DNA of 64,000 bases from the NCBI RefSeq assembly GCF_003201195.1, contig NZ_QICQ01000009.1, positions 20,561 through 84,560 on the forward strand, in the 5' to 3' direction. Below, piece after piece: positions 24,363 to 33,757 of the stretch. This DNA comes from Nitrosomonas eutropha. GTDB taxonomy: Bacteria; Pseudomonadota; Gammaproteobacteria; Burkholderiales; Nitrosomonadaceae. Each line of letters starts with the position of its first letter. The stretch's first letter is position 1. Below the pieces are notes generated by a model. It was not told the DNA's origin and ran no database searches. It saw only the letters and a list, made by a program, of their open reading frames with translations. A program made the translations under genes and the position numbers.

Positions 24363-26492
24363 ATGAAAGGCAGAAAAATCAAACAAAAACAAAAATGGGG
24401 ATTGGGAGTCGAAAAAATCGGTTACGGCAAGTCTCTAATGCCATTGACGGTTGCGGTAACCGGGGTGCTGGCAGCTGTTGCACCCATCTGGGTACAGGCG
24501 CAAAGTACGGATGAATCGATACAACTGAAAACAATCCAGGTGATAGCACCAGAGATAGAGCCAGCGATCACGGTACAGAGCTTGCCAGAAGCAAAACGTG
24601 CCATGCGCCGGGTGCCGGGTGGCGCCAATGTGGTTGATAGCGAAACGTATGCCACGGGCCGTGCTTCAACAGTGCAGGATGCGCTGGGGTATTCGCCTGG
24701 CGTATTTGTCCAGTCTCGTGCCGGTGCTGAAGAGTCCCGCCTGTCGATTCGTGGCTCAGGTATACAACGCACATTCCATTTGCGCGGCATCAAGATTTTG
24801 CAGGATGGTTCACGGCTGAATCTGGCCGATGGCGGGGCGGATTTTCAGGCAATCGAGCCCTTGGCTACCCGCTATATTGAAGTGTTCCGGGGAGGTAATG
24901 CACTGCAGTATGGATCAACCATGTTGGGAGGCGCGATCAATTTCGTTACGCCGACTGGTTACGATGCGGAGCGTTTCCGCGCGCGGGGGGAGGCGGGTAG
25001 TTTTGGTTATAACCGCCTGATGGCTTCTTCTGGTGGCGTGCATGGTTCGCTGGATTATTTTGCCAGTGTTTCCCGTTACAGTCAGGATAGTTTTCGTGAT
25101 TGGGCTGCTACCGATAACTGGCGTATGTTCAGTAATGCGGGATACCGTATCACCCCCGATCTGGAAACACGTTTTTACTTGACCTATGTTAAATCCGACT
25201 CGCAACTGCCAGGCAATCTGACCAAAGCGCAATTAAAATCTGATCCCAGGCAGGCGAATGCGTTTAGTCTGTTTGGACGACAAAAACGTGACATTGATCT
25301 TATCCGGGTGGCTAACCGTACCGTACTCAAACTGGGGAACAGCCAGCAACTGGAATTTTCCGGATTCTACTCACACAAGAATCTGTGGCATCCCATTTAC
25401 CAGGTGCTATCCCAACCCACCAATGATTATGGCGTGGGATTACGCTATATCAATGAAATGCCGATTGCGAGTTATCGTAACCGTTTTGTGCTGGGTTTCG
25501 AACCGAGCTGGGGCAATGTCATGGATAACCGTTTCAAGAATGATGGCGGTAATGCGGGTGCGCGCACTGCCAAATTTGATCAACATGCCAGCAGCTATGT
25601 TGTTTATGGAGAAAATCAGTTTTATTTGCTGCCGGAACTGTCGTTGATTGCTGGCGCACAATATACTTACACGACACGCAAACAAAAGGATCTGTTCATG
25701 GCCGGCGGGGTGGATCAGAGTAAGAGCAAAAACTATCAGCGCTTCACTCCCAAGGCGGGGCTAATTTATGAATTGAATCCAGATGTGCAATTTTTCAGTA
25801 ATGTTAGCACCAGTTTTGAGCCACCCAGTTTTGCCGAGTTGACCAGCGGACCAGTTCAGGCACCGACATTTGCTAAAGCGCAGCGTGCCATTACGTTTGA
25901 GGTAGGCAGCCGGGGCCGGTTATTTAATATGGCTGAGTGGGATGTGGCACTGTACCGTGCGCATGTGCGCAATGAATTGCTTGCGCTGGTGGATCCTGCT
26001 ACCAGCTCCCCAATAGGTACGGCCAACGCAGATAAGACCGTGCATCAGGGGATTGAACTAGGTTTGGATGTGGAACTGGCAAAAATGCTTTACCTGCGCC
26101 AGATGTATATGTTCAGCGATTTCAAATTTGATAAGGATGCCGTTTTCGGCAATAACCAGCTGGCCGGTATTCCGCGTCATTTCTATAAAGCCGAGCTGAC
26201 CTATCGCCACGCTGACGGTTACTATATTGGTCCGAATGTGGAATGGTCGCCGCAGAAGTATTACGTGGATCATGCCAATACGCTCTCGGCTGATTCCTAC
26301 GCACTGCTGGGCTTTAAAATTGGCAAACGGAGCAAAAGCGGATTCTCCTGGTTTGCCGAGGCACGCAATCTGACCGATCGCAAGTATGCCGCTACTACGG
26401 GCGTAGTGGAGAATGCAAGAGGTATCGATCAGGCCCAATTCCTGCCGGGAGACGGGCGCTCCTTCTTTGCCGGTCTGGAATATCGAATGTAG
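24363..26492 (+). CDS. TonB-dependent receptor, FecA/siderophore-like clade
   Basis: A 709-residue outer-membrane receptor. The signal peptide is long and basic, with cleavage near residue 47 (…APIWVQAQS). The TonB box region LKTIQVIAPE follows. The plug carries PGVFVQSRAG, SRLSIRGSG, LQDGSRLNLADGGADFQAIE and IEVFRGGNALQYGSTMLGG, a pattern seen in FecA-like ferric-chelate receptors. The barrel ends with FFAGLEYRM. No ECF sigma/anti-sigma pair or signalling domain is present. It is first in a tight series with propeller 2 and the thioredoxin-like protein and stands after the second palindrome. The ligand is unknown; iron chelate or copper complex are both possible. Confidence 0.87.
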   Translation: MKGRKIKQKQKWGLGVEKIGYGKSLMPLTVAVTGVLAAVAPIWVQAQSTDESIQLKTIQVIAPEIEPAITVQSLPEAKRAMRRVPGGANVVDSETYATGRASTVQDALGYSPGVFVQSRAGAEESRLSIRGSGIQRTFHLRGIKILQDGSRLNLADGGADFQAIEPLATRYIEVFRGGNALQYGSTMLGGAINFVTPTGYDAERFRARGEAGSFGYNRLMASSGGVHGSLDYFASVSRYSQDSFRDWAATDNWRMFSNAGYRITPDLETRFYLTYVKSDSQLPGNLTKAQLKSDPRQANAFSLFGRQKRDIDLIRVANRTVLKLGNSQQLEFSGFYSHKNLWHPIYQVLSQPTNDYGVGLRYINEMPIASYRNRFVLGFEPSWGNVMDNRFKNDGGNAGARTAKFDQHASSYVVYGENQFYLLPELSLIAGAQYTYTTRKQKDLFMAGGVDQSKSKNYQRFTPKAGLIYELNPDVQFFSNVSTSFEPPSFAELTSGPVQAPTFAKAQRAITFEVGSRGRLFNMAEWDVALYRAHVRNELLALVDPATSSPIGTANADKTVHQGIELGLDVELAKMLYLRQMYMFSDFKFDKDAVFGNNQLAGIPRHFYKAELTYRHADGYYIGPNVEWSPQKYYVDHANTLSADSYALLGFKIGKRSKSGFSWFAEARNLTDRKYAATTGVVENARGIDQAQFLPGDGRSFFAGLEYRM

Positions 26493-26557
26493 CATATTCA
26501 TTCTTCCTGCTGGCCAGTTCGGCTGGCAGGTTGGTATTTAACTTAAATGGAGTGAAA

Positions 26558-27796
26558 ATGTCGATTAAACATCTCATTACAGCAATCTTTATGGCTGTAA
26601 TTTCTGCAGCAATTCCTTTTACTGAGGCGGCAGAACATGCCCATGACGCCAAGGCAGCAAAACCCAAGCATGATATGAACAAAATGTGGGCAGAAATGCG
26701 TACTCGGGCAGTTGGCATGGCTGTTTCCGTGGCGGCCGATGAAAAGGGAGTATTGTGGCTGGCACGTATGCAGGATGGCCATCTCAAAGTGAGCCGCTCT
26801 GAAGATAATGGCAAGCATTTTTCCGAAGAGGTGACTGTCAATCCACAACCAGAAGCAATTCTGGCGGAAGGGCAGAATCGACCTAAGATCGCGGCACGTA
26901 ACGGCGTCATTGTCGTCACCTGGGTGCAGGCATTACCAAAGGTGTTTTCCGGCAATGTCCGTTTTGCTCGTTCAGTGGATGAGGGCAAGACTTTTTCAGC
27001 GCCGGTGACAGTCAATGATGATCACGAAGAAACCAGCCATGGTTTCAGTACATTGACACTGGATGATCGTGGCCATGTAACAGTGGCCTGGTTTGATGGA
27101 CGTGAGCGCGATGCAGCCGTCAAATCCGGGCAGGAATATATTGGCAGTACCGTTTATTACGCAGTGTCAGAGGATGGAGGGGCGAGTTTTTCTGCAAATC
27201 GTAAACTGGCAGATCATGCGTGCGAGTGCTGCCGGATCAGCATGACACTGGGGGTTAATGATACCCCGTTTGTTTTCTGGCGTCATATCTTCGATGGCAG
27301 CATGCGCGACTTTGCACTGGCGCGATTGGGTGCACAACCCAGGGTAGTTCGGGCCAGTGAGGATGGCTGGGAAATTAATGCCTGTCCGCATCATGGGGGG
27401 GATATTGCGGCAGATGCAGTGGGTGACATTCATCTGGCATGGTTTACCGGTAATTCGGAGCATCCTGGATTATTCTATCGGCGTATTGATGGTGAAAAAA
27501 TGACTACAACTACCCCCCATGCATTTGGTGATCTCGACTTTCAGCCAGGTCATCCCGTTGTATTTGCGCATGATAAACAAGTGTTTCTGGCCTGGCGCGA
27601 ATTTGATGGTGACAATTACCGGATGATGACCTCTGTTTCGGCAGATCGGGGCGATACCTGGTCAACAGCGCGCATCGTGGCAACAACCAGTGGTGCAGCA
27701 GATTTACCGATATTTGTAACAGATGCGCACAAACCGCTTGTTGTCTGGAACAGTACGCAAGACGGGATACGTCTTTTTGATGTGGGAGGTGATTAA
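26558..27796 (+). CDS. exported sialidase-like beta-propeller protein 2
   Basis: About 412 residues from the ATG at 26558 (GGAG 8 bases upstream). The signal peptide is followed by a His/Met-rich segment (AEHAHDAKAAKPKHDMNKM), a plausible metal-binding tail missing from the paralogue. Asp boxes occur at about 79-88 (SRSEDNGKHF), 138-147, 203-211 and near residue 360. HACECCR at 220-226 and NACPHHGG at about 274-281 repeat the cysteine and histidine motifs of propeller 1, and RDFA and WREFDG are also shared. The two are clear paralogues. Its stop overlaps the start of the thioredoxin-like gene (TAATG), showing tight coupling with a thiol-redox protein. This fits a role for the cysteine cluster. 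Confidence 0.77.
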   Translation: MSIKHLITAIFMAVISAAIPFTEAAEHAHDAKAAKPKHDMNKMWAEMRTRAVGMAVSVAADEKGVLWLARMQDGHLKVSRSEDNGKHFSEEVTVNPQPEAILAEGQNRPKIAARNGVIVVTWVQALPKVFSGNVRFARSVDEGKTFSAPVTVNDDHEETSHGFSTLTLDDRGHVTVAWFDGRERDAAVKSGQEYIGSTVYYAVSEDGGASFSANRKLADHACECCRISMTLGVNDTPFVFWRHIFDGSMRDFALARLGAQPRVVRASEDGWEINACPHHGGDIAADAVGDIHLAWFTGNSEHPGLFYRRIDGEKMTTTTPHAFGDLDFQPGHPVVFAHDKQVFLAWREFDGDNYRMMTSVSADRGDTWSTARIVATTSGAADLPIFVTDAHKPLVVWNSTQDGIRLFDVGGD

Positions 27797-28296
27797 TGAT
27801 GCGTCGCTTACTATGTATATTGCTGCTGGTAGTGGCAGGTGCTGCTTCGGCAGCGGATAACTTGCGTCCCTTTGTGTCCGGCAGCATGGCGCAAATTCAG
27901 GAAGAGTATGCTGGCAAGCCTTTTGTGATGTTTCTCTGGTCGCTGACCTGTACCTACTGTCCAACCGAACTGGAAATGCTTGGAAAATTCAAGTGGCAGC
28001 ATCCAGAGCTGAATCTGGTGTTGATTGCAACGGATACACCGGAGGATAGGCCGGAAATCGTTTCTCATCTTGCCGGCTACGGATTAAGTGAGATTGAGAG
28101 TAACTGGGTATTTGCTGAAGATATGCCTGAACGTTTGCGTTTCGAGATTGACCGCCGCTGGTATGGTGAAGTGCCGCGTACCTATTTTTATGATCAAGCA
28201 CATGAACGCCTGGTCAAGACCGGTCTGGTCGGTGAGGCATTTGTCAAGAAATGGCTGACGCTTGTCAGCATGAATACACCATCGACAGGCAAGTAA
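27796..28296 (+). CDS. exported thioredoxin-like (TlpA/ResA-type) protein
   Basis: A 166-residue periplasmic thioredoxin-fold protein. The signal peptide (LLCILLLVVAGAASA) is followed by the strand KPFVMFLWSLTCTYCPTELE with the active-site CTYC at about residues 52-55. A cis-proline candidate VPRTYF follows in the C-terminal half. TlpA/ResA/SCO-like proteins reduce cysteines for metal insertion or cytochrome maturation. Its start codon overlaps the stop of the propeller 2 gene and GGGAGG lies upstream, so it is probably made with the propeller and may keep the CECC cysteines reduced (inference). A second ATG one codon later is an equally good start. Confidence 0.8.
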   Translation: MMRRLLCILLLVVAGAASAADNLRPFVSGSMAQIQEEYAGKPFVMFLWSLTCTYCPTELEMLGKFKWQHPELNLVLIATDTPEDRPEIVSHLAGYGLSEIESNWVFAEDMPERLRFEIDRRWYGEVPRTYFYDQAHERLVKTGLVGEAFVKKWLTLVSMNTPSTGK

Positions 28297-28477
28297 TCCA
28301 TACCCGTACTTTTCCGATCAGATCTATGTATAGCTGATCTGCAGCCGGTTTTCGTTCTTTTTAGTTGGGCAGCTTGCTCTTTAGGGCTCATGCTTGTAAT
28401 CTTTTTTATCAGGCCCAATCCTGCTCTAGTTGCGGCAGGTGGTGTCTGGCCTGAAATTTGACCATGCGGGAGGTGTC

Positions 28478-30997
28478 TTGAGCAATCCATTCATTGTTAG
28501 AAAGGCTGCAGTACTGGGGGCGGGAGTTATGGGTGCTCAAATTGCAGCACATCTGGTTAATGCCAACATAGAGACATTACTGTTCGAATTGTCGGCCGAA
28601 TCGGGCAATCCCGATGCCAATGTACTGAAGGCGATCAACAGACTGAATAAACAGGACCCTTCTCCCCTATCGGTAATTGACCGGGCAAGCTGTATTGAAC
28701 CCGCCAATTACGAGCAACATCTGGAAAAGCTGGGTGAGTGCGATCTTGTGATCGAAGCGATTACCGAACGGCTGGAGCTGAAGTCGGAGTTGTACGAAAA
28801 AGTTGCACCCTATCTGAATAATCAGGCCATTCTGGCCAGTAATACTTCTGGTCTTTCCATCAACCAACTGGCTGCAGCCGTTCCCGAGGCCCTGCGACCG
28901 CGCTTTTGCGGCATTCATTTCTTTAATCCACCCCGTTACATGTATCTGGTGGAATTGATCCCAGGAAAACAGAGTGATCAAGGCGTACTTGATGCACTGG
29001 AAAGTTTCCTGGTGACCAGTCTGGGTAAAGGTGTTATCCACGCCAAGGATACGCCCAACTTTGTTGCCAACCGGGTAGGGGTCTTTTCCATGCTGGCGAC
29101 CATGCATCATGCCCGGCAATTCGGTTTGAATTTTAGTCTGGTGGATAAGCTGACTGGTAGGTTGATCGGGCGGCCGAAAAGTGCAACCTTTCGTACTGCT
29201 GATCTGGTCGGACTGGATGTGCTAACGCATGTCGTACAAACCATGCAGAACAGCCTGACAGAGGATCCCTGGCATGCGCATTACGCTGTTCCCGACTGGT
29301 TGCAAAGACTGGTTAATCAGGGCGCACTCGGACAGAAGAGTGGCAAGGGGGTTTATCAGAAGCAGGGCAAGGAAATCCATGTGTTGAATCCGGATACGGA
29401 TACGTATCAACTGGCGCAGAACGAAGTTGACAGCGAAATCGAAGCACTGTTGAAACAGAAAGATCCTGTAGCCCGGTTTGTGGCGTTGCACGATCATCCC
29501 CATCCGCAGGCCCGATTTCTGTGGGCGATTCATCGTGATCTGTTCCATTATTGTGCCGTCCATTTGGAATCAATTGCCCATAATGCACGTGACCTTGACC
29601 TGGCGATACGCTGGGGATTTGGCTGGCAACGGGGCCCTTTCGAGATTTGGCAGGCAGCGGGATGGAATACGCTTGCTGGTTGGATAGCAGCGGATATTGC
29701 TGCTGGCAAAGCCATGGCTGCAACGCCGCTGCCAGCTTGGGTGCAGGTGGTTGGACAGAGTGCTGCTCAGGGAGTACACGCACAGGAGGGCTCCTATGCG
29801 CCGGTGGCGAACAATTTGCAGCCACGTTCGCAGTTGCCGGTGTACCGGCGTCAGCTATTCCCGGACAGGCTGGTTGGCGAGGAAAGGGTCTATGGTGAAA
29901 CAATTCTGGAAACAGACGCACTGCGCATGTGGCATACCGGAGATCAGATTGCCATCGTCAGTTTCAAAACCAAGAAGCATACTATTGATAATCTGGTTCT
30001 ACAGGGGATGCAACAGGTTATCACTGAAGCCGAGCGTCATTTTCGCGCATTGGTAATCTGGCAGACCGAACCGCCATTCTCACTAGGTGCCAATCTGCAA
30101 AAGGCGGCAGAAAAACCGAAAACAGAAGTATCGCAAGCTCCCTTGGCACCTCCGGCACCACCTTCAGCATTTGATCTATTTATCCGGAAATTCAAAAAGT
30201 CTGCACAGTCCACCATTCTGCAAGCAGCCCGCAGCCTGGATATAGCCGACAAGTTAATGGCTGGAAAACTGGCTGAAGTGGAAGTGATGATTGCTCATTT
30301 TCAGCAGATTTCGCAGCAGCTTCGCTACAGTATGATACCGACCGTTGCTGCGGTCGATAATATGGCGTTGGGTGGAGGGTGCGAGTTTGTCATGCACTGT
30401 GATCGCGCGGTAGCAACACTGGAAACCTACATTGGCCTGGTTGAGGCGGGTGTAGGGCTGCTGCCAGCCGGAGGCGGGTGTAAGGAATTTGCCTTGCGCG
30501 CCGCGCGTAATGCGATTGATGGGGACCCTTTCCTTTATCTAAAGCATTATTTTCAGACGGTGGCTATGGCACAACTGGCTAAAAGTGCAGAGCATGCAAA
30601 GGCATTGCATTATCTGCAGCCTGCTGATGTAGTTGTCATGAATCGTCTTGAATTACTGCACATTGCCAAGGCGCAGGCGCTTGCGTTGGCAGAGACCGGG
30701 TATCGTCCGCCATTGCGTCCGCGTGAAATCGTAGTGGCAGGGGCAACGGGAGCTGCTACGATCAAAAGTAATATGGTCAACTTGCTGGAAGGTGGCTTTA
30801 TTTCCGAGCATGATTACCTGATTGGCAGCAAGATCGCGCATGTTATGTGTGGCGGTGATATTGTCGCGGGCAGCCGGGTGGATGAAGAGTGGTTGCTGAA
30901 GCTTGAGCGTACAGCATTCATTGAGCTGCTGGCGACCGAGAAGACTCAGGATCGCATTGCGCATACGCTGAAAACCGGTAAACCGCTGCGCAACTGA
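28478..30997 (+). CDS. 3-hydroxyacyl-CoA dehydrogenase / enoyl-CoA hydratase (FadN type)
   Basis: A bifunctional beta-oxidation enzyme of about 839 residues. The NAD-binding dehydrogenase comes first (KAAVLGAGVMGAQIAAH, then ASNTSGLSI and FCGIHFFNPP). A linker and second dehydrogenase helical part follow, then a C-terminal crotonase-like domain with DNMALGGGCEFVMHCDRA. This domain order is that of FadN, the reverse of FadB. The best start is TTG at 28478-28480, preceded by GGGAGGTG and giving SNPFIVRKAAVLG; an upstream TTG at 28430 lacks a site. The thiolase gene follows 64 bases later, so both form the lower beta-oxidation unit. Confidence 0.88.
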   Translation: MSNPFIVRKAAVLGAGVMGAQIAAHLVNANIETLLFELSAESGNPDANVLKAINRLNKQDPSPLSVIDRASCIEPANYEQHLEKLGECDLVIEAITERLELKSELYEKVAPYLNNQAILASNTSGLSINQLAAAVPEALRPRFCGIHFFNPPRYMYLVELIPGKQSDQGVLDALESFLVTSLGKGVIHAKDTPNFVANRVGVFSMLATMHHARQFGLNFSLVDKLTGRLIGRPKSATFRTADLVGLDVLTHVVQTMQNSLTEDPWHAHYAVPDWLQRLVNQGALGQKSGKGVYQKQGKEIHVLNPDTDTYQLAQNEVDSEIEALLKQKDPVARFVALHDHPHPQARFLWAIHRDLFHYCAVHLESIAHNARDLDLAIRWGFGWQRGPFEIWQAAGWNTLAGWIAADIAAGKAMAATPLPAWVQVVGQSAAQGVHAQEGSYAPVANNLQPRSQLPVYRRQLFPDRLVGEERVYGETILETDALRMWHTGDQIAIVSFKTKKHTIDNLVLQGMQQVITEAERHFRALVIWQTEPPFSLGANLQKAAEKPKTEVSQAPLAPPAPPSAFDLFIRKFKKSAQSTILQAARSLDIADKLMAGKLAEVEVMIAHFQQISQQLRYSMIPTVAAVDNMALGGGCEFVMHCDRAVATLETYIGLVEAGVGLLPAGGGCKEFALRAARNAIDGDPFLYLKHYFQTVAMAQLAKSAEHAKALHYLQPADVVVMNRLELLHIAKAQALALAETGYRPPLRPREIVVAGATGAATIKSNMVNLLEGGFISEHDYLIGSKIAHVMCGGDIVAGSRVDEEWLLKLERTAFIELLATEKTQDRIAHTLKTGKPLRN

Positions 30998-31061
30998 GTG
31001 ATTTGGAGTTGCGGAAGATGGGCGTGATGAAATAAAAATTCAAGTATTGAAGGAGAAACTG

Positions 31062-32264
31062 ATGACCAGGCAAGTGCAGGAGGCTTATATCGTAGCCGCT
31101 ACACGCACACCGGTAGGTAAAGCGCCACGGGGCATGTTCAAGGATGCTCGGCCGGACGACATGTTAGTGCATGTGCTGCAGGTAGTGCTGAAACAGTGTG
31201 CAGGGCTGGATCCGGCAGCGGTTGAAGATGTTATCGTCGGTTGTGCCATGCCGGAAGCGGAACAGGGGATTAATGTGGCGCGCGTAGCACTGCTGCTGGC
31301 TGGTCTGCCGGTTAGCGTGCCGGGTGTAACAATTAATCGGTTTTGCGCTTCCGGCCTGCAGGCGGTTGCCATGGCAGCCGACCGGATTCGGTTAGGTGAA
31401 GCGGATGTCATCATTGCTGGCGGCACCGAAAGCATGAGTATGGTGCCGATGATGGGTAACAAAGTGGCGATGAACCCGGCTTTATTTAAGCCAGAGAGTG
31501 AACAGGTAGCCATTGCTTATGGCATGGGGATTACTGCCGAAAAGGTGGCGGAACAATGGAAGGTCAGCCGTGAGGCGCAGGATGAATTTGCACTGGAAAG
31601 CCATCACCGTGCGATTCGCGCCATCGAACAAGGGGAATTCAGGGATGAAATTTCTCCTTATCCCGTTCATGAAGACCGGCCGGACCTGAATACGCACGAA
31701 ATCCACGATTTCTCCGTTATCAGGGATACTGACGAGGGACCCCGGGCGAATAGCAGCCCGGAGGCACTCGCCCGGTTACGTCCGGTGTTTGCAGCACGAG
31801 GATCTGTCACGGCGGGTAACAGCTCGCAAATGTCGGATGGAGCAGGTGCGGTGGTGGTGGCGAGCGAGGCAGCTTTGCAGCGCTTTAATCTGACACCGAT
31901 CGGGCGATTTATTGGTTATGCGGTGGCTGGTGTGCCGCCGGAAATCATGGGGATAGGACCCGTCGAGGCGATTCCTAAAGTGCTGAAACAAACCGGCATC
32001 AAACAGGATGAACTTGACTGGATTGAGTTGAACGAGGCATTCGCTGCGCAAAGTCTGGCTGTTATCCATGATCTCGGATTGGATCGGGCAAAAGTTAATC
32101 CACTGGGTGGGGCCATTGCACTGGGTCATCCACTGGGTGCAACCGGTGCGATTCGCGTGGCAACATTACTGAGCGGATTACGTCGTCACAAACTCAAATA
32201 TGGCATGGTCACCATGTGCATTGGCGGCGGAATGGGAGCGGCAGGCGTATTTGAAGCGCTATAA
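31062..32264 (+). CDS. fadA: acetyl-CoA C-acyltransferase (thiolase)
   Basis: A 400-residue thiolase that cleaves 3-ketoacyl-CoA with CoA. The nucleophilic cysteine lies in [10 protein letters not shown] (about C95). The catalytic GHPLGATGA loop lies near 356 and the second cysteine in [10 protein letters not shown] near the C terminus. GGAG lies before the ATG at 31062; a frame five codons longer has no site. It directly follows the FadN-type gene and ends before a strong terminator. Confidence 0.92.
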   Translation: MTRQVQEAYIVAATRTPVGKAPRGMFKDARPDDMLVHVLQVVLKQCAGLDPAAVEDVIVGCAMPEAEQGINVARVALLLAGLPVSVPGVTINRFCASGLQAVAMAADRIRLGEADVIIAGGTESMSMVPMMGNKVAMNPALFKPESEQVAIAYGMGITAEKVAEQWKVSREAQDEFALESHHRAIRAIEQGEFRDEISPYPVHEDRPDLNTHEIHDFSVIRDTDEGPRANSSPEALARLRPVFAARGSVTAGNSSQMSDGAGAVVVASEAALQRFNLTPIGRFIGYAVAGVPPEIMGIGPVEAIPKVLKQTGIKQDELDWIELNEAFAAQSLAVIHDLGLDRAKVNPLGGAIALGHPLGATGAIRVATLLSGLRRHKLKYGMVTMCIGGGMGAAGVFEAL

Positions 32265-32271
32265 ACAAAGC

Positions 32272-32303
32272 ATCAGTCCGATAGAGCAAATCGGACTGAT
32301 TTT
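32272..32303 (+). terminator. rho-independent terminator after fadA
   Basis: Perfect 11-base arms ATCAGTCCGAT and ATCGGACTGAT enclose a 7-base loop and are followed by TTT. It can serve the rightward thiolase operon. Confidence 0.85.
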
Positions 32304-32317
32304 GGCGGGCGGCTGAT

Positions 32318-32656
32318 TTATTGGGCAGGTATCTGTAATCTTCCTGTAAAAATTGTTTGATTACTGGTGGAATAAGTCGCCTCGCCCTGATGCTCCCACC
32401 ACTCATTTTCTCCCGCAACATAACGCGCACCTGATGCAGAAATTGCAAGATTAAGAATCTCCATCCTGCCGTCGGGAAAAGTAAGCGTCACCGTATCATC
32501 ATCCCGATAAACCGCCCGTACCGCCTGCCCGGAATCTGAAACAAAAATTACCGAGCTGATGACTGCTGCCATGGGGTTGGGAGATGTTAGCGGTGTGCAG
32601 GATGTCAGGATCGCAAGTAGCGGGAAGAGGATAAAATATTTTAGAAATCGTTTCAT
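32318..32656 (-). CDS. MliC-like lipoprotein (lysozyme inhibitor family)
   Basis: A 112-residue lipoprotein. The lipobox ILTSC places the lipid-bearing cysteine at residue 20. The mature part has features of the MliC family of membrane-bound C-type lysozyme inhibitors: a DTVTLTFPDGRMEILNLA strand pair and SGARYVAGENEWWEHQGEA. The length is normal. Expected location is the outer-membrane periplasmic face. It stands between the fadA terminator and a truncated membrane protein gene. Confidence 0.75.
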   Translation of the reverse strand: MKRFLKYFILFPLLAILTSCTPLTSPNPMAAVISSVIFVSDSGQAVRAVYRDDDTVTLTFPDGRMEILNLAISASGARYVAGENEWWEHQGEATYSTSNQTIFTGRLQIPAQ

Positions 32657-32704
32657 ACGATTACCTGGTATTGGGGTTGTTATAAGGATCGGGCTACAAA
32701 TTTT

Positions 32705-32971
32705 CTATAACCTGCGTTGTTTATCATATGTAAAAGCTGTTTTTAACCCGGCTAATAGCGCAGGGATGCTGGCTTGGATATTGGCAGCATCGAAATCAGC
32801 CAGTCCAAGAGCAATACCAAAGAAAGTAGCAAAAATTCCTGTGGTTGTAAGAATTGTAGGATCGTAGATCAAAATTTTATCGTCGTATCTGATGTGGAAA
32901 TATAGGATTGGAATTGATATGAACCCAAGAAATAACAGAGTATGGATGGGTAGCGTAGTAAAAAATGACAT
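32705..32971 (-). pseudogene. truncated MotA/TolQ/ExbB-like membrane protein
   Basis: An 88-residue frame: one N-terminal membrane helix (HTLLFLGFISIPILYFHI), then DPTILTTTGIFATFFGIALG and ADFDAANIQASIPALLAGLK followed by TAF. The GxFxTFxGIxxGL and SIPxLLxGLKTAF blocks are those of proton-channel proteins of the MotA/TolQ/ExbB superfamily, including ZorA-like ones. Intact members go on with two further helices and a long cytoplasmic tail; here the similarity stops at TAF and a stop follows. It is most likely a 5' remnant. Confidence 0.45.
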
Positions 32972-33083
32972 AGTTTAGAAAAATTTAAAATAGTTTTCTT
33001 GGTTAAATAAACTGCTTATTCGGTAGAAACTTTAGATTTCTCTGTTATAACCATTTCAGATAGATCTCGGTGGTTGTTTTATA

Positions 33084-33489
33084 TTAGAACTGTCTTTTAG
33101 GAGCAGTACCTACGATTGACTGAACGTGATCTTTTTCATCATACGTAATAGTGATTTGTCTTTTATGTCCTTGCGTTGCTTCTATGGGCGTACCGACAAC
33201 TTCCCAAAGTCCAAGGGTGGGAACATCCATTACCCCGTGCCCGATGGCCCGTCCAGCACTTGCTTCGTTACCAAGCTCATATTCATAAATATCCTGTCGT
33301 TTTCTGTTTTCCAGTGTTGTGTCGTAGTAATGGGGTGCCCAAGATGCAATTCTATTTCTCCACGTGTGGCACCAACCCTGATTGCCCCGAGATTGGAGTC
33401 CTGTTTTCTGGACAATGCCATTCCGACTGAGTACCCGGATAAAATAGTTAAGGTGATCACAGTTAAGAATATATTGGTGATCTTTTCAT
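33084..33489 (-). pseudogene. small exported protein gene with two frameshifts
   Basis: With one A restored in each of two short A runs, a single 135-residue protein emerges. It starts at the ATG at 33487-33489 (GGAG upstream) as MKKITNIFLTVITLTILSGY. It continues through IRVGATRGEIELHLGHPI (an SmpA/OmlA-like motif) and ends with VGTPIEATQGHKRQITITY and IVGTAPKRQF. The first shift is right after the start codon, the second near codon 50 (about 33319-33326). Each is a missing A. The amino-acid text on both sides is clearly coding. Function is unknown. Sequencing error is the alternative to real decay. Confidence 0.6.
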
Positions 33490-33757
33490 CGATAATCTCC
33501 TTCGAGAATTTGGTATTGCTTTTAAACGGCTCTTTTTCTACTGAATTGAGAAAATGAGGAAATAAGAGAGGAATGCTATGTAGTAGATAGTGTTTTGATC
33601 GTGAGGTGGAAGTGTTTCTAATGGCGCTTAAAAGTAGATCATGATTTCAGATAATGGCGATACCTGACGTTAACATCACCAATACTTTCACTTTTATTCA
33701 TTAGGGGTATCTGGCTAACCGGGTTTTCCCGGATGGTCATTCTCTGGTATCAAATCA
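33490..33757. other. AT-rich gap before comEC
   Basis: About 270 bases with no supported gene. It holds the upstream region of the frameshifted gene and presumably the comEC promoter. No convincing promoter or terminator was recognised. Confidence 0.4.

Noticed and set aside
29313..29921. 202-codon minus-strand frame inside the FadN-type gene
   Set aside because: Proline- and arginine-rich antisense translation with no domain; the opposite strand is well supported.
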